Of a DNA stretch of 46,093 nt, positions 39,703 through 46,093 are shown piece after piece. How positions within the stretch are numbered: position 1 is the first letter of the stretch; every line of letters starts with the position of its first letter. Source of the stretch: Rhodocyclaceae bacterium UBA1310 (GTDB lineage: Bacteria; Pseudomonadota; Gammaproteobacteria; Burkholderiales; Rhodocyclaceae); the NCBI GenBank assembly GCA_002307175.1, contig DBTS01000105.1:12430-58522 (forward strand), written 5' to 3'. Both the position numbers and the translations under genes were made by a program. The notes under the pieces are model-generated. The model was not told the origin of the DNA. It was given only the letters and a program-made list of their open reading frames with translations, and did not search any database.

Positions 39703-40698
39703 ATGAAATTTCTGCTGTCTGCCTCCGCCATATTTCTGCTCGTGACGATGTTCAGTGTCGCCTTGCCGGCACAGGCCGCAGGCTTTGATTGTGCCAAGGC
39801 TGCCGCCGCTCTCGAGAAAGCCATCTGCACCAGTTCGCAACTGGGCGCACAGGATGAAGAGATTGCGGTGGCCTACCGGCGGCTGCTTGGATCAGTCTCC
39901 AGTCCCTGGGATGAACTGGTGAAAAAATCGCAGCGTGAATGGCTGCGTGCACGCAGTGCCGAAATGGCCGATCTGAAGGGCAAAGAACTGGATGATGCGC
40001 TTCAGACATCAATGCGCAACCGCCTTGATGCGCTGAACGGAGCCCTGATTACACAAAATGGCATGCACCTGCTGGCCGTTGATCGTGCCGTGATGCAGAA
40101 AGTCGCCCCGGACAGGGTGGCGTATGCCCAGGGGCAACAACAGGTCACGCAGACCAGCTCACTCCTCTACGTGCTGGACGATGTGCCGGGCGCAAAACGC
40201 TTCAACGCGCTCATCGACAAGACCTTCGCGCAGACGCTTGACGCCACTGCCATGGCAGAGGGGGAATACGATCTTTCGGCGGAACTCAATTTTGCGTCTT
40301 CCGAGCTGGTCTCGGTGAGTGTCAGCAGTTCAGAATTCGGTTTTGGTGCGGCACACCCGGTAGCAGGCTCCCGTCAGCTCAACTTCCTTCTGGCTGAGGG
40401 GCGGATGCTCAGAGTGCATGATCTGTTTACCGGGCGCGGGCATGAGGATCTGATCCTGCGCAACGCCACCCAGGCTTTTGCCGAGGCTGGCTTCAAGCCC
40501 CTGGCCTCAATCCGCGAGGCGCGCGCCCTCCTGCTTGATCCACGCAACTGGGCGCTAGACGGGCGCGGCCTCACCGTGGTGGTTCCGCCTGATAGCCTGT
40601 TTGCACACGTAGACGGCAGCCCTGAAGTGCCGCCCGTTCTCTGGAAGAGTTTCCAGGGGCAGCTTACCCCGCTGGCCGAAAAGATCTTCGGCAAGTGA
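39703..40698 (+). CDS. Periplasmic protein with LprI-like N-terminus and DUF3298/RsiV-like domain
   Basis: This encodes 331 residues. A signal peptide ends at PAQAA. Residues 26-110 resemble the LprI (PF07007) motif: FDCAKAAAALEKAICTSSQLGAQDEEIAVAYRRLL and SQREWLRARSAEM. The C-terminal 180 residues resemble the DUF3298/RsiV domain (YDLSAELNFASSELVSVSV, HPVAGSRQLNFLL, RMLRVHDLF), ending in a helix after VPPDSLFAHVDG. Such proteins have been linked to lysozyme inhibition or sensing. That activity here is an inference from family. It stands alone between the MutS-like pair and the porin. Confidence 0.75.
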   Translation: MKFLLSASAIFLLVTMFSVALPAQAAGFDCAKAAAALEKAICTSSQLGAQDEEIAVAYRRLLGSVSSPWDELVKKSQREWLRARSAEMADLKGKELDDALQTSMRNRLDALNGALITQNGMHLLAVDRAVMQKVAPDRVAYAQGQQQVTQTSSLLYVLDDVPGAKRFNALIDKTFAQTLDATAMAEGEYDLSAELNFASSELVSVSVSSSEFGFGAAHPVAGSRQLNFLLAEGRMLRVHDLFTGRGHEDLILRNATQAFAEAGFKPLASIREARALLLDPRNWALDGRGLTVVVPPDSLFAHVDGSPEVPPVLWKSFQGQLTPLAEKIFGK

Positions 40699-40742
40699 GT
40701 TGCCGCCGGCTTGGTCTGCGAGGCAGGGGGTAATTGGAAAGA

Positions 40743-40764
40743 GCGCGATACCGGAGTATCGCGC
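40743..40764. terminator. Stem-loop between convergent genes
   Basis: The perfect 9-bp arms GCGCGATAC and GTATCGCGC surround CGGA, 45 bases after the LprI-like stop. No T tract follows on the plus strand; it is a likely transcription or mRNA-stability element. Confidence 0.55.
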
Positions 40765-40810
40765 AAAGCTCAGGCGAGCCCTTGCCGGAGTCACCTGTGA
40801 GGAGAAAGGG

Positions 40811-40851
40811 GCCGGGCAGAATGGATGCAGCATCCATATTCTCCGCCCGGC
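40811..40851 (-). terminator. Large hairpin downstream of the Tsx-like porin gene
   Basis: GCCGGGC pairs with GCCCGGC, and internally ATGGATGC pairs with GCATCCAT, with a small bulge. It begins 13 bases past the porin stop, with CCCTTTCTCC following on the minus strand. Confidence 0.65.
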
Positions 40852-40863
40852 AGTCTTGCACGA

Positions 40864-41736
40864 TCAGAAGTGGTATTCCGCACGTACCAGCGGCGTACTC
40901 GTGTTGGCACCCTTGCCAGCGGGGCCGTTATGATCGAAACCATCTTCGTTATGGATGTACTGGTATTCCAGGCCCAGACGCACGGTATCCTTGCCGGCGC
41001 CCATCCATTGGCCTACATCGTACATCACGCGCATGTCCAGATTGGTCTCCGGCTTGGTTTTGTCGCCAAAGGCATTCGTACCTTTGGCGGCAGCGTAGCT
41101 GAGATTGCCTTCATACGAAAGCCCGACCGATCCAAGGCTGAACGGAATGCCCCAGTCTACGCTCAGAACCGGATATGCGTCATAGGTGTGGCGCGAACTC
41201 TGAATGCCAGTCACCTTGTTGTAGGGGGCATCGCTTTCCCAGGCGCTCAACACGCTCGCATTCAGATATCCGGGCACCTTGAACATCACCGTCGGGCCGA
41301 CCAGTGCCGTGCGTTTGCGTGATTCATAGTAGCTCGCATCGCGGTTATCAAAATCAAAGCCCGCGGTGATGCCCAGATCCTTGACGGGGCCAAACCCAAA
41401 CGCGTCAGGTTTGCCAAACACTTTGCCAAAACTCAGCGTGTTGCGATAGGAAAGGGATACATCCTGCCCGCCAGAGTCAGTGCCCGGGCCGGCAGCATCG
41501 TGCTTGTCAGACATTTCCACCTGTCCCTTGAAATAGTTGCTGCCGTATTTGTAATCACTACGATGGGTGATGCCAAGAACATTCCGGGTGACATCGTTCC
41601 CTGCGTACGGTTCACCGAAATGGGTGCCAAAACCATAGCTCAGTGAAGTGTCGCTCTGCTCTTCAGCGTGGGCTGTGACGACGACGGAGCAGGAAGCCAG
41701 GGCAATGCCGAGAAAGGTGACTTTGCGGAGAGACAT
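40864..41736 (-). CDS. Tsx-like outer-membrane channel protein
   Basis: This encodes 290 residues with a signal peptide (cleavage near VTAHA). The mature chain alternates polar and aromatic residues as in a beta-barrel, and ends in RAEYHF with terminal Phe, the outer-membrane assembly signal. Segments such as SLSYGFGTHFGEPY, NYFKGQVEMSDKHD and SVDWGIPF resemble the Tsx/OmpK nucleoside-channel family. It likely lets nucleosides or other small solutes through the outer membrane. GGAGG lies eleven bases before ATG 41736. The upstream gap is long (1.4 kb), and a strong hairpin follows. Confidence 0.85.
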   Translation of the reverse strand: MSLRKVTFLGIALASCSVVVTAHAEEQSDTSLSYGFGTHFGEPYAGNDVTRNVLGITHRSDYKYGSNYFKGQVEMSDKHDAAGPGTDSGGQDVSLSYRNTLSFGKVFGKPDAFGFGPVKDLGITAGFDFDNRDASYYESRKRTALVGPTVMFKVPGYLNASVLSAWESDAPYNKVTGIQSSRHTYDAYPVLSVDWGIPFSLGSVGLSYEGNLSYAAAKGTNAFGDKTKPETNLDMRVMYDVGQWMGAGKDTVRLGLEYQYIHNEDGFDHNGPAGKGANTSTPLVRAEYHF

Positions 41737-42477
41737 GATGGTAAACCTCCAGATGTAATTGATATCGAAAAATGAATAGACGGGTTAATGGTTTGCAGTC
41801 AGCAAGGAAATCTAAAACAGGGAGATTTATACTTGCTGGCAAAATATAAAATCATGGTGGTGAGGCATTCATATTCAATGCTCCTTGCGTAATGAGTGAT
41901 GGATGTAAATGCTTTTCCGGAATTTTCGGGAAAAGCCCACCCGCACGCCCGTGATTGCTGGGTGTGTGGATCGATATGCACGAGTTATGCGGGCAGATAG
42001 CCTGGCTTGAGGCAATCCTGCTACTGTGTTGGCGGGGCTCTGGACGGGCCCTGGTCTTCACGCCCCCGGTTTGTCAGCCCCGCGTTCGCAGGGGCGGCAA
42101 ACGCCGCGGGGTAAGGCCGGTGCAGTATGGGCTGCCGCCCGGTAAATCCAGCTGCGGCGCGGATCAGTCTGCGCTCTGGCATGATGAGATGCCACAGCAG
42201 TCCGGTGCCGAAAAACAGGCGTAGTACAAAGTATCTGATCATCATGATTCGCAGGCTCTGGCAGAGTCAGTGGCGGCGTTACCGCGCTGCCGGCCCGTAC
42301 CAGATGCAATCCAATCAAACTGTGTTAACCCGTTGGAGCTGGCTGCGGTGCAATCAGTTCCGGCGCATGCGGCGCCGAATTGTTACAAAAAGTAGGTTCA
42401 TCGGACTTTAGTGTGGGCCACAATAACTGGCAAGCCGATCCTGTCTTCCACTTCCCTGTGCCAAAAAGGCTGCTTGT

Positions 42478-42515
42478 CGTAGGTCGGAAAAGCCGCAGGC
42501 GCCTTCCGACGCATG
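42478..42515. repeat. Dispersed repeat family 2, copy 2
   Basis: CGTAGGTCGGAAAAGCCGCA followed by GGCGCCTTCCGACGCATG. This is the clearest copy, with TCGGAA/TTCCGA complementary arms. Confidence 0.75.
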
Positions 42516-42694
42516 GTCATGCGTAGGGATCGGTTGATGCCGCATGCACTGGTGTCGGCGCTGATTTTTCCACTATAGGCGTTGGGCTTGTCTAGTCATC
42601 CAAAACCCCACTCAGCCAAAAAAACGCTCGTCGTTGGTCAAGAAAAGGCCTCTCCCAACGTTTTGTTACGCCGCAGCATGAACCGGCAACACCC

Positions 42695-42730
42695 TATGCG
42701 TCGGAAGGCGCAGTGCTTTTCCGGCATACG
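42695..42730. repeat. Dispersed repeat family 2, copy 3 (inverted)
   Basis: TATGCGTCGGAAGGCGCAGT followed by GCTTTTCCGGCATACG. It is inverted relative to copy 2, about 180 bp away. Confidence 0.7.
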
Positions 42731-43151
42731 TCTTTGGCATTCCCGACAGAATTGAATGGGTGCCGCATAGTCTTTCTCGCCGTTCGCTGTAGCGTGTTCA
42801 GCGAAAGCGTACTGCTTACCCACACCAAAGTCTGAAGGATCAACTTTATATGCTGTGTTTCTCAACCCGCCGGGTTTTCTCCTGCGGGCTCGCCCGTCGT
42901 GCATACCCTTCACTCACAGCGATGACCCTGGCAAGACAAAGGGCGCCTGCCTCAAAGCGGAATCAGTGACTTGAAAGGTCGCCGCTTGCTTTTTTACCCT
43001 GCTGATTACCCCTACGGCCTTTCCCGAATGCCTCCAGGAATCTTTGATTTTTTGTCTTCACCGAGGTTTTTGATGGCGAGATTGTCAAGGTGTGGGGGTG
43101 GGGGCGATGTTAGCTTAATGAGATGTCAGATGTATTGCACCGAGGGGAGAT

Positions 43152-44012
43152 ATGAAGACACTGTCGCGGTTTGATTATTTCCAGAGTGAGATGGCGGTAG
43201 GTGTGTTGCCGCGTACACCACAGCCGGAATTTCCCGAGCATGGGCATGATTTTCATGAGCTGGTTCTGATCCGTTCCGGCTGTGCGCTGCACTATATCGA
43301 CGGCACCCCATTTCTTGCAGACAAAGGCTCTGTGTTCCATATCGGAGTTGGGCAGGCTCATTACTTCGATCATATCGAAAATCTCAATCTCACCAACATT
43401 GTGTTTTCGCCGGAGCGTTTGCAAAGCCTTTCGCTGCTGGGCTTTCTGCCGGGAAACCGGGGGCACCAGAAATTGCGGATCAAGCCCTGCACCCTGAGTG
43501 AATGCGAGTCGCTGTGTGCGGCGATAAGCCATGAATGCCAGCGGCAGGATGCCTGTTCCGGCTCAATGGTGGAGTCCCTGTTTGCACAACTGATCGTCAG
43601 GTGGTGGCGGGAAGAGAATTCTTTGCTGCAGCAGCAGTCAGAAGACAAGACTGTTTCCCTGATCTATTTCCTCGACCAGAATTTTGCCACCGAAATCGAT
43701 TTTGGCGAACTGGCGGACAGATTCTGTATTCCCTTGCGCACCCTGAACCGCCACCTGCTCAACGTTACCGGGCTGACGCCCAATAACTACCTTACACGGG
43801 TCAGACTGTGCAATGCCATGAGGATGTTGTGGCAGTCTGATCTGCCGATCACAGATATCGCATATCTGTGCGGATTCAATGACAGCAATTATTTCTCCAG
43901 TCGCTTTCATCGTGAAATAGGGCTTTCTCCGAAGCAGTTCCGGATGCGTCGGCGCGTGAATCTTGATGTATCTGCCACCTTTCACGCTGAACTGGCATTG
44001 GAAGCAAGGTAA
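43152..44012 (+). CDS. AraC-family regulator, RhaR/RhaS-like
   Basis: This encodes 286 residues. The N-terminal cupin-like domain has FPEHGHDFHELVLIRSGCALHYIDGTPF and GSVFHIGVGQAHYFDHIENLNLTNIVFSPERL, closely resembling RhaR/RhaS. The C-terminal AraC DNA-binding domain holds two helix-turn-helix motifs (FGELADRFCIPLRTLNRHL and ITDIAYLCGFNDSNYFSSRFHREIGLSPKQFR). It should activate sugar-catabolic genes in response to a sugar such as rhamnose. GAGGGGAG lies two bases before ATG 43152. The neighbouring dehydrogenase and isomerase are probable targets. Confidence 0.9.
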   Translation: MKTLSRFDYFQSEMAVGVLPRTPQPEFPEHGHDFHELVLIRSGCALHYIDGTPFLADKGSVFHIGVGQAHYFDHIENLNLTNIVFSPERLQSLSLLGFLPGNRGHQKLRIKPCTLSECESLCAAISHECQRQDACSGSMVESLFAQLIVRWWREENSLLQQQSEDKTVSLIYFLDQNFATEIDFGELADRFCIPLRTLNRHLLNVTGLTPNNYLTRVRLCNAMRMLWQSDLPITDIAYLCGFNDSNYFSSRFHREIGLSPKQFRMRRRVNLDVSATFHAELALEAR

Positions 44013-44063
44013 GCCAGGTTTCGGAAGACTAGCATTTCGTCATTATTTCACTGGAGCAATCAA

Positions 44064-45215
44064 ATGGCCTTCACATTGGGAATTCCGAAAATCAGTCTGT
44101 TTGGTGCAGGGTGTGTGCGCGAAGTGGTGTCTCAGCTGGGTTCCATCCAGGGGCGGCGGCCGCTGATTGTCACCGAGGCGGCTCTGATCAAACTGGGTTT
44201 GCTCGACAATCTTCTGGAGAGCCTTCGTCAGGGCGGCTACGAGCCCACACTGTACGATGGGGTGCTGGCAAACCCCACCGACACGCTTGTCGAGCAGGCG
44301 CTCGAGTATTACCGCCAGTCCGGCTCCGATTTTCTGATCGGTTTTGGTGGCGGATCCAGTATCGACACGGCGAAGGCTTTGCGCGCCCTGTTGGCGAATC
44401 CGGGCAAGACGATCCATGCCTTTGAGGGAATCGGCAAGGTGGGGCGTATTGGCCCGGGCCTGGTGGCTATCTCGACCACCTCTGGCACTGCGGCAGAAGT
44501 CACCAGTAATGCCGTTATCATTGACACCTCACGACGTGTCAAAATGGTGCTCATTGATGCAGCGCTGATTCCTGAAATTGCCGTGAATGACCCGGAGCTG
44601 ATGGTGGGGCTGCCCGCTGCGGTGACAGCAGCTACTGGTATGGATGCGCTGACGCACGCTGTCGAGGCGTATGTCTCTGTAGCTGCCCATCCGATGACTG
44701 ACCCAACCGCACTGGCCGCAATCCGCAATATCGCTGAATACCTGCCCAGGGCCGTCGATAACGGGCGTGATATCGAAGCCAGGGAAGGGATGGCACACGC
44801 CCAGTTTCTCGCTGGAATGGCCTTCAACAGTGCCGGGCTGGGCTACGTGCATTCTCTGGCGCATCAGCCTGGCGCCACGCACAACCTGCCGCATGGCGTC
44901 TGCAATGCAATTCTCCTGCCTGTGGTTTGTGAGTTCAGCCGTGCCGCCCGCGCCGAGCGTTTCGCGGATATTGCCGCAGCACTGGGGGCCGAGACGCGTG
45001 GCGATTCAGCGGAAGTCGCCTCGCACAAAGCCATCGCGGCGATTCGGGCGCTGTCCAGGCGTGTCGGGATTCCGGCAGGGCTTGGCGAACTGGGTGTCAA
45101 GGAGAGCGACATTGCAGGGTGGATCGCGCCGGCCCAGGCTGACCCGTGTACCGGGTGTGCGCCCGTAAAGGCCAGCGATGCGCAACTGGTTGAGTTGTAT
45201 CGGGCGGCCCTGTGA
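44064..45215 (+). CDS. Iron-containing (type III) alcohol dehydrogenase, lactaldehyde-reductase-like
   Basis: This encodes 383 residues, the family norm. The NAD-binding FGGGSSIDTAKAL, STTSGTAAEVT and the metal-site segments GMDALTHAVEAY (Asp, His), HSLAHQPGATHNLPHG (His, His) are present. Enzymes of this group include FucO (lactaldehyde/1,2-propanediol), DhaT (1,3-propanediol) and YiaY. Lactaldehyde reduction would suit a rhamnose or fucose pathway, given the RhaR-like gene next to it. GGAG lies eight bases upstream of ATG 44064. It ends 10 bases before the tpiA start. Confidence 0.9.
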   Translation: MAFTLGIPKISLFGAGCVREVVSQLGSIQGRRPLIVTEAALIKLGLLDNLLESLRQGGYEPTLYDGVLANPTDTLVEQALEYYRQSGSDFLIGFGGGSSIDTAKALRALLANPGKTIHAFEGIGKVGRIGPGLVAISTTSGTAAEVTSNAVIIDTSRRVKMVLIDAALIPEIAVNDPELMVGLPAAVTAATGMDALTHAVEAYVSVAAHPMTDPTALAAIRNIAEYLPRAVDNGRDIEAREGMAHAQFLAGMAFNSAGLGYVHSLAHQPGATHNLPHGVCNAILLPVVCEFSRAARAERFADIAAALGAETRGDSAEVASHKAIAAIRALSRRVGIPAGLGELGVKESDIAGWIAPAQADPCTGCAPVKASDAQLVELYRAAL

Positions 45216-45225
45216 GGAGTGTGTG

Positions 45226-45978
45226 ATGAGAAAATTCGTCATCGGCAACTGGAAGATGAATGGGGATGCACTCGAAGTGCATGAATATGTGCATGAACTC
45301 AAGACAGCCCTCGAAGGGATGCCATGCAGCGTCGGCGTAGCAGTGCCCTTCCTGTATCTGCCACAGCTTACCGCGTTGCTGGGGCGGATTCCCGTTTCCG
45401 TGGTCGCCCAGGATGTCAGTCAGTTCAAAGGCAGTGGCGCCTATACCGGTGAGATCTCAGCTGCCATGCTGCGTGATGCCGGTTGTGAGTATGTTCTCAT
45501 CGGCCATTCGGAGCGTCGGCAATATTTCGATGAAGACGAGATGGTGCTGCAGCAAAAGCTCCTGTGTGCCTGCGAGGCCGGCCTCAACCCCATCTACTGC
45601 GTCGGCGAGGATCTCAACCAGCGCCTGCAGGGCGAGTTTTTTCAGGTGCTCGACAAGCAGCTGGCAGCACTGGAGGCCGTACGCGATCATCTCCCCGCCA
45701 CAGTCTGGGTGGCCTATGAACCGGTGTGGGCAATTGGCACGGGCAAGGTCGCCAGTGCAGAGCAGATCGCCGAGGTGCATGCCTTTCTCGCCACACGCCT
45801 CAGGGCAATCCTGCCTGCCAGATGCGCGGCGCGCCTGCTGTATGGCGGTAGCGTGAAGTCTGTCAACGCCCGGGAAATACTCGCCTTGCCTGGCGTGGAT
45901 GGCGTTCTCGTGGGTTCTGCCTCGCTGACCGTGGCCGAGTTGAGCCGGATTATTGAAGAAGCCAGGGCGATGGCATAA
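45226..45978 (+). CDS. tpiA: Triosephosphate isomerase
   Basis: This encodes 250 residues. Catalytic residues are visible: K10 in IGNWKMNG, the His in LIGHSERR (about residue 93), and the Glu in VAYEPVWAIG. The phosphate-binding LLYGGSVKSVNA is near the C-terminus. It interconverts dihydroxyacetone phosphate and glyceraldehyde-3-phosphate. ATG 45226 has GAGGAG six bases upstream and lies just after the dehydrogenase stop; the frame start at 45178 is inside the upstream gene. A tpiA paralogue beside an aldolase-type sugar pathway would drain its dihydroxyacetone phosphate. Confidence 0.97.
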   Translation: MRKFVIGNWKMNGDALEVHEYVHELKTALEGMPCSVGVAVPFLYLPQLTALLGRIPVSVVAQDVSQFKGSGAYTGEISAAMLRDAGCEYVLIGHSERRQYFDEDEMVLQQKLLCACEAGLNPIYCVGEDLNQRLQGEFFQVLDKQLAALEAVRDHLPATVWVAYEPVWAIGTGKVASAEQIAEVHAFLATRLRAILPARCAARLLYGGSVKSVNAREILALPGVDGVLVGSASLTVAELSRIIEEARAMA

Positions 45979-46006
45979 AAAGATCTTCGTCATCCTGGCG
46001 CGATGC

Positions 46007-46041
46007 GGGGATCGGTTTTCCTGCTCTGCATACCGATCCCC
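46007..46041. terminator. Perfect 10-bp stem-loop after tpiA
   Basis: The arms GGGGATCGGT and ACCGATCCCC surround a 15-base loop, 28 bases past the tpiA stop. No T tract follows; the long loop makes an operator or mRNA-stability role equally possible. Confidence 0.4.
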
Positions 46042-46093
46042 TCTGTTCGCTACAGGTATTGAAGGAGTGCTAAGAAGCTGTTCATGATCTTAC

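Larger units (their letters stand above)
41737..43151. other. Long gene-poor intergenic region with repeat remnants
   Basis: About 1.4 kb without a convincing gene. It starts AT-rich (41760-41870), then holds short open frames on both strands. One minus-strand frame at 42021-42245 begins MMIRYFVLRLFFGTGLL and could encode a small membrane peptide, but lacks a ribosome site. Two copies of dispersed repeat family 2 occur at 42478 and 42695 in opposite orientations. The region between them may be a remnant of something lost. Confidence 0.5.

Noticed and set aside
42638..42913. 91-residue minus-strand frame with cysteine-rich end
   Set aside because: It passes through a family-2 repeat copy that provides the cysteine-rich part, so it is probably chance coding.

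Overview
The window is GC-rich chromosomal DNA from a Gram-negative proteobacterium, most likely a betaproteobacterium. This rests on protein style (Tsx-like porin ending in Phe, TolC-free MFS_3 exporter, lipoproteins with clear lipoboxes), Anr/FNR and NrdR sites in front of a class III ribonucleotide reductase, an acuR-acuI pair, and dispersed palindromic repeats of a proteobacterial type. The host is probably a facultative anaerobe able to use plant material (family 1 pectate lyase, secreted cysteine phytase, RhaR-like regulator with an iron alcohol dehydrogenase). No rRNA, tRNA, CRISPR array, insertion sequence or prophage was seen.

Region 1 (1-9.7 kb): a truncated haloperoxidase-type hydrolase faces away from a two-component system (OmpR-type regulator 531-1280, large PAS/GAF hybrid kinase 1327-4530). 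Downstream is a run of five tightly spaced genes: DoxX, MFS exporter, XapX, YcaC-like isochorismatase and YtcJ-like amidohydrolase. These look like one inducible small-molecule modification and export operon.

Region 2 (9.7-14.9 kb): two unrecognised proteins (one probably helical-repeat, one kelch-like), a DUF3658-like remnant that runs into a palindromic repeat, and a secreted PTP-like phytase.

Region 3 (14.9-25 kb): a roughly 330-bp tandem duplication that carries a decayed 3' end of acuI, then acuI, acuR and a membrane histidine kinase on the minus strand. These are followed by a proline-rich WxxGxW lipoprotein, a ChaA-type cation antiporter, a FUSC-type membrane protein and a lipoprotein pectate lyase with its own terminator.

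Region 4 (25-33 kb): mostly single genes: a double alpha/beta hydrolase, a GT9 glycosyltransferase, a GNAT acetyltransferase, a rhomboid protease, a Gfo/Idh/MocA oxidoreductase and a guanylate-kinase-like enzyme. A repeat-filled gap follows (32.5-33.2 kb).

Region 5 (33.2-39.6 kb): nrdD-nrdG, transcribed leftwards from a control region with two NrdR-box-like palindromes exactly 31 bp apart and a perfect FNR box. Transcribed the other way is a pair of overlapping, mutually paralogous MutS-like ATPases lacking mismatch-recognition domains. This pair is the best candidate for a poorly described system in the window.

Region 6 (39.6-46.1 kb): a periplasmic LprI/DUF3298-type protein, a Tsx-like porin, a 1.4-kb gene-poor gap with remnant repeats, then a RhaR-like AraC regulator, an iron-containing alcohol dehydrogenase and triosephosphate isomerase. 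The last three fit a deoxy-sugar or C3 catabolic locus that continues past the right edge.
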